64,000 nt of DNA from positions 1-64,000 of the forward strand of contig CAVUAF010000021.1 in assembly GCA_963739375.1 (NCBI GenBank), read 5' to 3'. The position numbers were made by a program, and so were the translations under genes. Numbering within the stretch: position 1 is the stretch's first letter; every line of letters begins with the position of its first letter. This DNA comes from CAVUAF01 sp963739375. GTDB taxonomy: Bacteria > Acidobacteriota > Terriglobia > Terriglobales > Acidobacteriaceae. Of the stretch, positions 37,905-51,810 are shown one piece after another. The notes beneath the pieces were generated by a model. That model was not told where the DNA came from and did not search any database. It saw only the letters and a program-made list of their open reading frames with translations.

Positions 37905-39287
37905 ATGAAACTGCGTGTGATGAGCGTGGCCGCGCTGGCAATGGCGGCAAGCGTTGGTTCTGGTGGTCGGCGCGCGTGGGCGCAAGAGGCCGCCACGATA
38001 TCGGTGAGCGCGAGGTTCGGGAGCGGCGTGGCGGCGAGCGCGCTGCCCCCGCCCGTGGCCCAGGCGGCGCCGGCCGAGCCGCTGCTGTTCCGGCGGGCGG
38101 TGGAGCTGGCGGTGCAGCACAGTGGGACGATGGCGACCGCGGTCCTGGACCAGACGCGCGCCCACGCCGGCTACCTGGAAGCGCGCAGCGCGTATGTCCC
38201 GCAGGTCGTGGTGGGCTCGGGAATCGCGTACACGCGCGGCTTCCCCATGAGCATCGAAGGCTCGGCGCCGTCGGTGCTGAACGTGAACGCGCAGAGCCTG
38301 CTGCTGAACCCGGCGCAGCGCGAGTTCGTGAAGGCGGCGAAGATCGACTGGTCGGCGGCGTCGCTGAGCGCGGAAGACAAGCGCGCGGCGGTGGTGCTGG
38401 ATGCGGCCGCCAGCTACCTCGAGCTGGACAAGATCGCCAGCGAGCTGCGGCTGGTGGCGCAGCAGGCGGGGAACGCGGCCAAGCAGGAAGAAGTGGTGCG
38501 GCAGCGAGTGGAGGCGGGGATCGACAGCGCGGTGGAGCTGACCAAGGCGCGGCTGGCCGCGGCGCGGGTGCGCATGCGCGCGGCCGAACTGGAAACGGGC
38601 GCGGCGGCGCTGCGCGCGCACCTGGCCGACCTGACCGGGCTGCCGGCGGAGCAGATCCAGACCGACCCGGAATCCATTCCCGAGCTGCCGCGCGAGCGGC
38701 CGGCGCCCAAGCCGCTGAACGACAATCTGCTGGTGCGGCTGGCGGACGAGCAGGCGCGCGCCAAGGAACAGCGCGCCAAGGGCGAGCACAAGCAGTGGTA
38801 TCCGGCGGTCGACCTGGTCGGGCAGTACGGGCTGTTCGCGAAGTTCAACCACTATGACCAGTTCTTCCAGCGCTTCGAGCGGCACAACGTGACGTTTGGC
38901 GTCGCCATCCGGTTCCCGTTCTTCAACCTCTCGCAGCGGGCACGGGCGGAGGGCGCGGACGCAGAGGCGGTCAAGGCGAAGCGGCAGGCGGAAGGCGTGC
39001 GGAAGCAGGTGAGCGCGGAGACGGCGCGGCTGGAGGGCACGGTGCGGCAACTGGCGGCAGCGCGCGACGTGGCGCGCCTGGAGTATGACCTGGCGCGGGC
39101 AGAGACGGAGGCGGCACAGGCGAAGGTGCAGACGGGCACGGCCAACGTGAAAGAGCAGGAGGCGGCGCGGATCAACGAGATCGGGCGCTACGAGACGCTG
39201 CTCGATACCACCTTCGAGTGGCAGAGAGCGCAGCTCTACCTGCTGCGCGCGACCGGCGAGCTGGCAGGTTGGGTGGGAGTGAAGTGA
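37905..39287 (+). CDS. TolC-family outer membrane efflux protein
   Basis: 460 residues from ATG 37905 with a signal peptide ending near RRAWAQ. The long alpha-helical hairpins show the OEP pattern: AVVLDAAASYLELDKIASEL, VVRQRVEAGIDSAVELTKARLAAARVR, ADLTGLPAEQI, then the second repeat (QWYPAVDLVGQYGLF, GVAIRFPFFNLSQRARA, ARLEYDLARAETEAAQAKVQ). Outer-membrane channel for an efflux pump or type I secretion; no inner-membrane partner is adjacent. A minisatellite follows immediately. Confidence 0.88.
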   Translation: MKLRVMSVAALAMAASVGSGGRRAWAQEAATISVSARFGSGVAASALPPPVAQAAPAEPLLFRRAVELAVQHSGTMATAVLDQTRAHAGYLEARSAYVPQVVVGSGIAYTRGFPMSIEGSAPSVLNVNAQSLLLNPAQREFVKAAKIDWSAASLSAEDKRAAVVLDAAASYLELDKIASELRLVAQQAGNAAKQEEVVRQRVEAGIDSAVELTKARLAAARVRMRAAELETGAAALRAHLADLTGLPAEQIQTDPESIPELPRERPAPKPLNDNLLVRLADEQARAKEQRAKGEHKQWYPAVDLVGQYGLFAKFNHYDQFFQRFERHNVTFGVAIRFPFFNLSQRARAEGADAEAVKAKRQAEGVRKQVSAETARLEGTVRQLAAARDVARLEYDLARAETEAAQAKVQTGTANVKEQEAARINEIGRYETLLDTTFEWQRAQLYLLRATGELAGWVGVK

Positions 39288-39293
39288 GCGGCG

Positions 39294-39334
39294 CAAGCTA
39301 TAAGCTATAAGCGGTAAGCTATAAGCTAAGAGAA
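39294..39334. repeat. GCTATAA/GCTAAGA minisatellite after tolC-like gene
   Basis: Tandem variants of AAGCTAT / AAGCGGT of about 7-8 bases. A related array (AGCTATAAGCCGTAAGCTC) lies at 40621-40655 at the end of the GH18 gene and supplies its stop codon. Confidence 0.65.
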
Positions 39335-39367
39335 CAGCCCGCAAACGGATTGCGGTACACTCGCGGC

Positions 39368-40636
39368 ATGCGACGAGCAATGACCCGGCGGTGCGGGCGG
39401 CTGCTGGCGGCGGCGTGGCTAGCGTCCTGCGTGATGGCGGCGGAAGGGCCGCGGGGCGCGGCTTCCCCGGGCGTGAAGAAGACGCCGCCGGCGCGGATCA
39501 CCACCCTGATGTACCTGGTCCGGCGTCCCGACGCGCTGGCCAGCTTCCGCGAGCATGCGCGCGACATTTCGATTGTGGCGCCGCAGGTCTTCACCATGGA
39601 CGCCGAGGGGTTTGTCGGCGGGGAGGTCCCGGCGGAGGTGCTGGAGGTCGCGCGCCGGCAGCACGTCGCGGTAATGCCGCTGGTCACCAACCTGCGTTTC
39701 AACCAGCCCCTGATGCACACGGTGCTCGACAGCGCGACGGCGCGGCAGCGGGCGATCCGCTATCTCTTGTATTACGCGCTGCGCGACGGGTACCTCGGGT
39801 TCCAGTTCGACTTCGAGAACATTCACTTCACCTACCAGGACCGGTTCAGCGCGTTCTTCCGCGAGGCGGCGCAGGCGTTTCACCGGCAGGGGCTGCGGCT
39901 GACGCTGGCGGTGGTGGGCAAGTACGCCGACGATCGCAACGCCGTGTCGCCCGGCGGATTCGACAACTGGAGCGGGGTGTACGACTACCGCGCCCTGGGG
40001 GCGGACGCGGACTTCGTGAGCATCATGGCGTACCCGCAGCACGGCGGCTTCAGCGGGCCGGGGCCGCTGGCGGGGATTCCGTGGGTGACGAAGGTGGTGC
40101 AGTACACCACCGAGCGCATGCCGGCGAAGAAGGTGTCGCTGGGCGTGCCGCTGTACGGCTTCAAGTGGACGGAACTCAAAGCCGGCGAGGGCCAGCCGCC
40201 GCCCGCGTTCGTGCAGGACGCGCCCCCACCACAACCCAGGTCCGGGGTTGCCGGGGACCCCGGTGCAGGACCAGCCGTCAGAAGGTGGCGGGCGCAGAGC
40301 CAGAAGTTTGCGGACGTGCGGCTGCGGCTGGCGGGGGGCGCGGCGCCGGAGTGGGACGAGAAGGAGCGCGCGCCGTATCTCCGCGTTACCGAGCAGGACG
40401 TGGCGGCGGAGCTGTGGTGGGAGGATGCGCGCAGCCTGGGCGCGAAACTGGAGTTGGCGGCGGCACAGAAGCTGGCCGGGATTTCAGGCTGGGTGCTGGG
40501 CAGCGAAGATCCGGCATTCTGGGAGGTGGTGCGGCAGTATCGCGTGCAGCGGCCGCGGTCGCACCTGGCGACGGGGCCGGTGGAGAAGCGGGCGAAGGCG
40601 GCGGCGCGAAAACTGGAAAGCAGCTATAAGCCGTAA
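39368..40636 (+). CDS. Glycoside hydrolase family 18-like protein
   Basis: 422 residues from ATG 39368 (MRRAMTRRCGRLLAAAWLASC; signal/lipoprotein-like). GH18 TIM-barrel: YLGFQFDFENIHFTYQD holds the catalytic DxxDxxE-like strand (here FQFDFEN), VSIMAYPQHGG and VSLGVPLYGFKW are later strands, and AGISGWVLGSEDPAFW closes the barrel. Related to YaaH/SleL-type chitinase-like hydrolases acting on cell-wall glycans. A Pro/Gly insert (PPPQPRSGVAGDPGAGPAV) is encoded by a palindrome (CCGGGGT...ACCCCGG at about 40241-40263). The final residues SSYKP and the stop are made of the AGCTATAAGCCGTAAG minisatellite. Confidence 0.82.
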   Translation: MRRAMTRRCGRLLAAAWLASCVMAAEGPRGAASPGVKKTPPARITTLMYLVRRPDALASFREHARDISIVAPQVFTMDAEGFVGGEVPAEVLEVARRQHVAVMPLVTNLRFNQPLMHTVLDSATARQRAIRYLLYYALRDGYLGFQFDFENIHFTYQDRFSAFFREAAQAFHRQGLRLTLAVVGKYADDRNAVSPGGFDNWSGVYDYRALGADADFVSIMAYPQHGGFSGPGPLAGIPWVTKVVQYTTERMPAKKVSLGVPLYGFKWTELKAGEGQPPPAFVQDAPPPQPRSGVAGDPGAGPAVRRWRAQSQKFADVRLRLAGGAAPEWDEKERAPYLRVTEQDVAAELWWEDARSLGAKLELAAAQKLAGISGWVLGSEDPAFWEVVRQYRVQRPRSHLATGPVEKRAKAAARKLESSYKP

Positions 40637-40731
40637 GCTCTAAGCCGTAAGCTCGTGAAATCTCGCGGCACTCGCCGCCCGGCGGAATTGAAGCGGGTTC
40701 CGGGAGCGGACTAGAATAGCGGCAGACTTCC

Positions 40732-41103
40732 ATGAAACGTTTTCTGCTGGTCATCGTGATGGCGGCGCTGGCGGCGCCGATGGCGTTCGGCGGCGACGCG
40801 AAGAAGAGCGCGGACATGCGCTTCCTGGTCGTGCGGGAGACGAATGGGAAGCCGGTACGCAACGCGGCGGTCATCCTGCACCCGGTGGGCAGTGACGGGA
40901 AGCAGAAATCGGGCGGGCTGGAGCTGAAGACCGATCCTGAGGGCAGGGCGAAGTTCGACGGCATTCCCTACGGCAAGCTGCGGGTACAGGTAATCGCGCC
41001 GGGCTTCCGCACCTTTGGCGAGGACTTCGAGATCGCGCAGCCGACGCACGAGATCACCATCAAGCTACAGCGGCCGAAAGAGCAGTACTCGATTTACAAG
41101 TGA
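40732..41103 (+). CDS. Secreted carboxypeptidase-regulatory-like (Ig-fold) domain protein
   Basis: 123 residues. Signal peptide MKRFLLVIVMAALAAPMAFG, then one transthyretin/CarboxypepD_reg-like domain: VRETNGKPVRNAAVILHPVG, TDPEGRAKFDGIPYGKLRVQVIAPGF, HEITIKLQRP. A single periplasmic beta-sandwich of unknown partner. The same frame stays open for 60 codons after the stop (41104-41283: DWAWLVCAAPGFLFLLASG, a membrane-like segment with no start codon), perhaps a relic. Confidence 0.75.
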   Translation: MKRFLLVIVMAALAAPMAFGGDAKKSADMRFLVVRETNGKPVRNAAVILHPVGSDGKQKSGGLELKTDPEGRAKFDGIPYGKLRVQVIAPGFRTFGEDFEIAQPTHEITIKLQRPKEQYSIYK

Positions 41104-41335
41104 ACGCTCTTTCTTGAGGGCTCCGCAACGCTTCGCGGCTTCGCCCTCGCGACCGCCGGCAAGTTCCCGAAAGATTGGGCGTGGCTGGTGTGCGCCGCGC
41201 CCGGATTCCTGTTTCTGCTGGCGTCGGGCGTCGCCGCCGGACAACAAGAAAAGGCAGCGAACGGCGTACCGCCCCGCCGCTGATCGCCAAACCCATTAGA
41301 CTGGCCGGGACACACAGGCACGGCAAGGGGGCCGC

Positions 41336-41947
41336 GTGAACGACCGCCAGTTTCTCTGGGGCCTGTCCAACGGGGTGACCGTGTTCGCGCTCGCGGGAGC
41401 GTTCTGGCTCGGTCTGGGGATCGGGACCATGGCGAGCAAAGTCGGGTGTGGGTGGCTGGTCTGCGCACCGTTGACCGTTCTCCAGGTCGGCGTGTGCGCG
41501 GGATTGCTCTGGGCCGGCTTCCGGCTGCGGCGAAGGTCCGGATTCCGGCGGTCAGAGTTGCGGCAGGGGGATGGGCGCCGCACGCCGGAGGCGCAGCGCA
41601 TTCTCGTCGGATTCGGTTGGACGGTGGCGGGGCAGACAGGACTCATCGGGCTGGCCGTGTGGGCGTGCGTGCAGGCGGGCGCAGAGCAGATGATCTGGCC
41701 GGCCATTGCGCTGGTCGTCAGTCTTCATTTCGTTCCGCTGGCGCGGCTCTTCCACGTGCGCGCGTACTACGTCACGGCTGCGGCCGGCAGCAGCGTCGCG
41801 CTCGTGGGCTTGGCGATGGGGACGCACAGGTACGCCGTGCCTTCGCTTGCGGGTGCGATGGCGATCGTGATGTGGGTCTCGGCGGTATATCTTCTCGGGA
41901 ACGCGGACAAGATTGCCGCGCGTGGTGTCGGCGAACGGTGGGCCTGA
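41336..41947 (+). CDS. Hypothetical multi-pass membrane protein
   Basis: 203 residues from GTG. Six hydrophobic segments (for example VTVFALAGAFWLGLGIGTMA, WLVCAPLTVLQVGVCAGLLWAG, TGLIGLAVWACVQAG, MIWPAIALVVSLHFVPLARLF, VALVGLAMG, AGAMAIVMWVSAVYLLG). No family recognised. It forms a loose pair with the next small membrane protein. Confidence 0.6.
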   Translation: MNDRQFLWGLSNGVTVFALAGAFWLGLGIGTMASKVGCGWLVCAPLTVLQVGVCAGLLWAGFRLRRRSGFRRSELRQGDGRRTPEAQRILVGFGWTVAGQTGLIGLAVWACVQAGAEQMIWPAIALVVSLHFVPLARLFHVRAYYVTAAAGSSVALVGLAMGTHRYAVPSLAGAMAIVMWVSAVYLLGNADKIAARGVGERWA

Positions 41948-42010
41948 CGAACGGCGGCCGCGGTTTGGTCCTGGTGACCAGGAGGGGTCTTATGGATTAG
42001 GAGGGACCAG

Positions 42011-42427
42011 ATGGCAAAGCGCAAGAAAAACGACGAAGCGAGTGTGGTGTTTACAAAATTGACTCTCGATGATGCATGGGAGCGCTGCAACAACGTAGCA
42101 GCAGCCCTGGGCCTGGTGCCCGACCGCAATATTCCTAAGCAAGAATTTCACTTTGACCTGAGCCGCGAACGGCCCGCCCTGTTCTGGCTCGGGGTGGTAC
42201 TTGGATTCCTCCTCTATATCCTGCCCGGGCTATACCTGCTTTGGTACTACCGGAAAATCCAGCTGGCCGTGAGATTCAGCGCTACTTCGGCGGGGACGCT
42301 GGTCGCGGGGAGGGCGACAGCGAGGTCCAGGGAGGCCTGGCTGGTGTTCGATCAGTTTCGTCACTGCCTGGCGGACAACCGCATGACCGTAGAGCAGGCC
42401 CATCCGCAACCCGTCCGCGCCGGGTGA
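42011..42427 (+). CDS. Hypothetical membrane protein
   Basis: 138 residues. N-terminal basic stretch (MAKRKKNDE), a soluble domain LTLDDAWERCNNVAAALGL, one helix or hairpin (FWLGVVLGFLLYILPGLYLLWYY), and a basic C-terminal region (SATSAGTLVAGRATARSREAW). No family recognised. AGGAGGGACC lies just before the ATG, a good ribosome site. Base use is less GC-rich at the start than in its neighbours. Confidence 0.6.
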   Translation: MAKRKKNDEASVVFTKLTLDDAWERCNNVAAALGLVPDRNIPKQEFHFDLSRERPALFWLGVVLGFLLYILPGLYLLWYYRKIQLAVRFSATSAGTLVAGRATARSREAWLVFDQFRHCLADNRMTVEQAHPQPVRAG

Positions 42428-42697
42428 GAACGTCCGGTGTGCGGCGGCGGGGCGTTTACCTCAGCGGCTAAAGCCGGTTTTTCGGGAGGCATCTTACGGC
42501 ACGGCTGAAGCCGTGCCCTGATACAAAGCGCGTAAACCCAGATCCCTCGCTTTGTCACTCCATCGAGCCAAACCCAGGCTCGATGGGGACCCCGGCGCGC
42601 TCGGGATGACAACAAAGGTAGTCGTCGGCCGTCGGTCTTCGGTCGTCGGCTTGTTCACCACGGAGACACGGAGGCACGGAGAGGAAGAGGGGCGGGA
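42428..42697. repeat. Repeat-rich gap including 79-bp repeat copy B
   Basis: Contains CGGCTAAAGCCG (42463-42474) and CACGGCTGAAGCCGTG (42499-42514) hairpins, copy B of the 79-bp repeat (42536-42614), the gtcgtcggccgtcggtc unit (42620-42652) and the CACCACGGAGACACGGAGG unit (42656-42681). No gene is supported. Confidence 0.8.
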
Positions 42698-42880
42698 TCA
42701 AAGCAGGTCGCGCAGGTTGCGGCGAAGGATTTTGCCGGAGGGGTTGCGCGGGATGGTGGGGACGAAGCGGATTTCGCGCGGCTGCTTGTAGCCGGTGAGG
42801 CGCTCGGCGACCCAGGCGCAGAGCTCGGCGGCGGTGGCGGGCGCGGCGGCCGGCGGGGTCGCGGTAGAGGCGGGTACGCA
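42698..42880 (-). pseudogene. C-terminal remnant of an AMP-binding acyl-CoA synthetase/ligase
   Basis: The minus strand reads ATAAELCAWVAERLTGYKQP, then REIRFVPTIPRNPSGKILRR and NLRDLL, then TGA. This is the last ~45 residues of an ANL-family ligase, including the C-terminal catalytic lysine motif PSGKILRR. The preceding codons degenerate into an Ala/Pro-rich stretch with no adenylation domain. It is a deletion relic left between repeat clusters. Confidence 0.8.
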
Positions 42881-42924
42881 CGCTAACTAATTATCACGGA
42901 CGGGGAACAGAAGGGAAAAAGTAT

Positions 42925-43170
42925 AACCCACCCTTCGCTGCGCTCAGGGTGGGGCACCCCTCGACGGTTTATGATCCCGGCGCCCAGGCGAGCAACATCG
43001 GCTCGTCTGGGGTACCCGGCACCCGACATTAACCCACCCTTCGCTGCGCTCAGGGTGGGGCACCCCTCGACGGTTTATGATCCCGGCGCCCAGGCGAGCA
43101 ACATCGGCTCGTCTGGGGTACCCGGCACCCGACATTAACCCACCCTTCGCTGCGCTCAGGATGGGGCACC
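42925..43170. repeat. 106-bp tandem repeat, two full units plus a partial third
   Basis: Units at 42925-43030 and 43031-43136 appear identical; a third begins at 43137 and stops after about 34 bases (AGGATGGGGCACCC variant). Each unit begins AACCCACCCTTCGCTGCGCT, with a hairpin (CCCACCCT...AGGGTGGG) and a second palindrome (GGCGAGCAACATCGGCTCG). The first part is the same element found inside carB at 47463-47507. Confidence 0.92.
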
Positions 43171-43174
43171 CTGG

Positions 43175-43414
43175 CTAGGCATTCTCCAGGCGGCGGAGAA
43201 ACTCGCGCTCGTCGAGGCGGTACTTGAAGGCCTTGCGACCGTTGATGAAGACGACGGGGACTTCGTCGTTGAACTGGCGGCGGAGAGCATCGTCGGCGTC
43301 GACGTCAACCTCGCGCCAGGTGAAGCCGCCGTGGCGGGCGAGCTTGGCGAGCGATTCCTTCACCACCTCGCAGAGATGGCAGCCACGCCGGGAATATACG
43401 ACGACTTCGGGCAT
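43175..43414 (-). CDS. Glutaredoxin-like protein
   Basis: 79 residues: VVVYSRRGCHLCEVVKESL has the CxxC redox site (CHLC) after the first strand, then WREVDVDADDALRRQFNDEVPVVFINGRKAF with the cis-Pro (EVPVVF). Thioredoxin-fold, DUF836/glutaredoxin-like, probably a cytosolic thiol-disulfide exchanger. Complete and compact. Confidence 0.88.
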   Translation of the reverse strand: MPEVVVYSRRGCHLCEVVKESLAKLARHGGFTWREVDVDADDALRRQFNDEVPVVFINGRKAFKYRLDEREFLRRLENA

Positions 43415-43466
43415 CCGGGCGGCAGCCTACCACAGGCGGGAACGGGCGGGGTTGAGGCCGCGCCCG

Positions 43467-43637
43467 TCAGCGGGTCTTGACGCGCTTGACGAAGAGGAAG
43501 TCGTAGAAGCGGTGGTCGCAGTTATGGCAGCGGTAGGGACGGCGCAGCAACACCAGGGAGAGGTATTCGCCGATGGTGCGGCGGCGGCTGCGATGTACGC
43601 GGGGACTCAGGCACTTCGGGCACAGCAGGGCTTGCAC
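43467..43637 (-). CDS. Small zinc-ribbon protein
   Basis: 56 residues from a GTG at 43637 (an ATG at 43673 would add 12). VQALLCPKCLSPRVHRSRRRT ... RPYRCHNCDHRFYDF gives two CxxC pairs of a zinc ribbon. Possibly DNA- or RNA-binding; no clear family. Divergent from carA with a 142-base gap that contains TAGAAT (43783-43788), a candidate -10 box of carA. Confidence 0.65.
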   Translation of the reverse strand: MQALLCPKCLSPRVHRSRRRTIGEYLSLVLLRRPYRCHNCDHRFYDFLFVKRVKTR

Positions 43638-43815
43638 GGGCGCATGGTAGCGGCGGCGAGAGGCGAGGGTCAAGGAGGATTGCGGAAGGACACAAAGGCA
43701 AGGCAGGGCGGCAGTCCGGCGGTTGTGGAAAAGGGCGCCGCCGAGGGCGCGCTTTGGTATTTCGGCGATCCGGGGCGGCTGATAGAATCCCTAAAATCCG
43801 AACCCGGGAGCGGAG

Positions 43816-44970
43816 ATGCAGGCAATCCTTGCGCTGGAAGACGGCCGGGTCTTCCGCGGCAAAGGTCACGGCGCGCGTGGCGAATGCCAAGGCGAAGTCG
43901 TTTTCAATACTTCTCTGACCGGCTACCAGGAAATCTTCACCGATCCCAGCTACACGGGGCAGATTGTTGTCCTGACCAACCCGGAGATCGGGAACTACGG
44001 CACCAATCCGCAGGATGACGAGGCGGCGCGGCCCTGCATCGAGGGGCTGGTGGTGCGGGAGTTTTCGCGCGTCAGCTCGAACTGGCGCTCGCAACAGGTG
44101 ACCGAGGAATACCTGGAGCGGTTCAGTGTGCCAGTGATCGCCGACATCGACACCCGGGCGCTGGTGCGCCACCTGCGGGATCACGGCTGCAAGCGGGGCG
44201 TGATTTCCACCGCCGAGGGCGACGCGGAGAAGCTGATCGCCAAAGCGCGCGCGCTCCCCAGCATGGTGGGGACGGACCTGGCGCGCGTGGTCACGACCCA
44301 GGAGAAGTATGAATGGACGGCGCTGCCGGTGGAGATTGCGACGGCAACTTCCGGCCGGCGAGACGCCGGCGCTCCGGCGCCGAGACCTGTGGCCGAGCCG
44401 AAATTCCGCGTGGTGGCCTACGACTACGGGATCAAGCACAACATCCTGCGCATGCTGGCGGGCGCGGATTGCCGGGTGACGGTGGTCCCGGCGCAGATGT
44501 CGGCGAAAGACGTGCTGGCGATGAAGCCGGACGGCGTCTTCCTGTCGAATGGGCCGGGCGATCCCGAGCCATGTACCTACGCGGTGGAGAGCATTCGAGG
44601 GCTGGCGGGGCGGGTGCCGGTGTTTGGGATTTGCCTGGGGCACCAGTTGATGGGGCTGGCGCTGGGCGGCAAGACCTACAAGCTGAAGTTCGGGCACCAC
44701 GGCGGGAACCATCCGGTGAAGCAGTTGCGGACGGGGAAGATCGAGATCACGGCGCACAACCACAACTTTGCCGTCGATCCGGAGTCGCTCAAGGCGAGCG
44801 AGGTCGAGCTGACCCACATCGACCTGAACGACCAGACGCTCGAAGGGCTCCGGCACCGCACGATGCCGCTGTTCAGCGTGCAGTACCACCCGGAAGCCAG
44901 CCCCGGTCCGCATGATTCGCATTACCTGTTCCAGGATTTCATCGCGATGATGGAGGAGTGGAAACGGTGA
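43816..44970 (+). CDS. carA: Carbamoyl-phosphate synthase small (glutaminase) subunit
   Basis: 384 residues. N-terminal CarA domain MQAILALEDGRVFRGKGHGA, FNTSLTGYQEIFTDPSYTGQ; C-terminal class I glutamine amidotransferase with the nucleophile in VFGICLGHQLMGLALGG and the His-Glu pair in FSVQYHPEASPGPHDS. It hydrolyses glutamine and feeds ammonia to CarB. The linker between the domains carries an extra Arg/Ala/Pro segment (TSGRRDAGAPAPRPVAEP) encoded by the palindrome at 44354-44370. Its stop overlaps the next gene's start. Confidence 0.97.
   Translation: MQAILALEDGRVFRGKGHGARGECQGEVVFNTSLTGYQEIFTDPSYTGQIVVLTNPEIGNYGTNPQDDEAARPCIEGLVVREFSRVSSNWRSQQVTEEYLERFSVPVIADIDTRALVRHLRDHGCKRGVISTAEGDAEKLIAKARALPSMVGTDLARVVTTQEKYEWTALPVEIATATSGRRDAGAPAPRPVAEPKFRVVAYDYGIKHNILRMLAGADCRVTVVPAQMSAKDVLAMKPDGVFLSNGPGDPEPCTYAVESIRGLAGRVPVFGICLGHQLMGLALGGKTYKLKFGHHGGNHPVKQLRTGKIEITAHNHNFAVDPESLKASEVELTHIDLNDQTLEGLRHRTMPLFSVQYHPEASPGPHDSHYLFQDFIAMMEEWKR
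44354..44370 (+). repeat. Palindrome inside carA linker
   Basis: GCCGGCG-AGA-CGCCGGC, a perfect 7-bp stem with a 3-base loop, translated in frame as part of GRRDAGAP between the CarA N-domain and the amidotransferase domain. Confidence 0.65.
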
Positions 44971-45542
44971 GGCTCGCAGCGCTGCTGTTTCTGACCTTAC
45001 CGGCGCTGGCGGCGACGCCGAAGCTGAATATCAAGACCGCGCACGGCGAGCCGCGGGAGGAGCAGCGCAAGCAGCAGATGGAGCGGCTGGCGCAGCAGTA
45101 CGACCTGAAGAAGTACACGCGCACGCGCGACATCCTGATCGAGCGCGGTGCGGTGAACCACTCGATGCCGGTGCTCACGCTGAATTTGCGGTTCCTCGAC
45201 AATGACGACCTGGCGCTCTCGGCGTATGTCCATGAGCAGGGGCATTGGGTGCTGAGCGAGCATCGGGGGGAGCTGCCGGATTTGTATGCCGACCTAAAGC
45301 GTCTGGTGCCGAACCTCGCGACCGAACCTCCCGAGGGCTCGGGCGGCGAGCGCGATTCGTACTTTCACCTGGTGGTGAACATGCTCGAGTGGCAGGCGAT
45401 GGAGGAGTTGGCCGGGGCGGCGCGCGCGCGCCAGGTGATTGACTGGAAGAAGGGGGACCACTACACCGCGATCTACGCAGCCGACATCACGTACCGCGAG
45501 CAGATTGAAAAACTCATGCAGCGGTACGGGATCAAGTTCTGA
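44967..45542 (+). CDS. Secreted HEXXH (zincin-like) protein between carA and carB
   Basis: 191 residues from GTG 44967, which has GGAGG 10 bases upstream; GTG 44958 is too close to it. Signal peptide (RLAALLFLTLPALAA). AYVHEQGHWVL contains a HEXXH-type motif (HEQGH) with a possible third ligand in the later YFHLVVNMLEWQAMEEL helix. It may be a small metalloprotease; I know no named family. It is embedded in the car operon, overlapping carA by 4 bases and ending right at the carB ATG. Confidence 0.65.
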   Translation: MRLAALLFLTLPALAATPKLNIKTAHGEPREEQRKQQMERLAQQYDLKKYTRTRDILIERGAVNHSMPVLTLNLRFLDNDDLALSAYVHEQGHWVLSEHRGELPDLYADLKRLVPNLATEPPEGSGGERDSYFHLVVNMLEWQAMEELAGAARARQVIDWKKGDHYTAIYAADITYREQIEKLMQRYGIKF

Positions 45543-48866
<3,324 letters not shown>

Positions 48867-49064
48867 CCGGCGGCAAAGCTCACCACAAAAGGCGCGAGGG
48901 CAGCACCCGGGACACCCCAGGAAACGCGGGTGGCGCGGGCTGGCGGGTTCCAGTAGAATGCGGCGCTCGCGTGGGCGGCATGAATCGTTGCGGTTGCGGG
49001 GACATCTAAACAAGGTTGTTTCCCGGCTGAGCGGCAAGGTTTTCATCCGTCATCAAGGAGTGTC

Positions 49065-51485
<2,421 letters not shown>

Positions 51486-51810
51486 GCGGGCGCCGAGTAA
51501 CGAGTGCCAAATTGCGAGTGAGGCGCGGCGAGAGCCGCGCCTTTGATTCTTGGGCGGAAGGCGACGCGGGCGCAATCGTCAATTTCTCGAAAAGCTCGCG
51601 ACAGCGTGGCGGAGGGGAGGGAGCAGGGATTCTCCGCCCGCGCTCTAAGGCGCGATTTCCATCGTAGCGGGCAATTCCTTAACAGCAGCAACGTAGGGCA
51701 GATTGCCACACGGTGAGGTCGTGTCGTACACGTACGGTCCCCTACGGTTAGCGTCCTCAACCGCATCGCGACAGGTCACTGCAACTGTCCTTGGCGTTCG
51801 CGGAAGCAGG
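51486..51810. other. Gap between lon and cydB
   Basis: About 325 bases between convergent lon and cydB. I see no family match in any frame. G+C falls from about 51650 onward, marking the edge of the lower-GC cydAB block. No clear T-tract terminator is found. Confidence 0.5.

Noticed and set aside
41104..41283. 60-codon ORF with a membrane-like segment after the carboxypeptidase-regulatory-like gene
   Set aside because: It has no start codon or ribosome site. It could be a relic and is mentioned only in the neighbouring entry.
42925..43170. Possible CRISPR array
   Set aside because: The units are 106-bp head-to-tail copies with no unique spacers between short repeats, and no cas genes are present.
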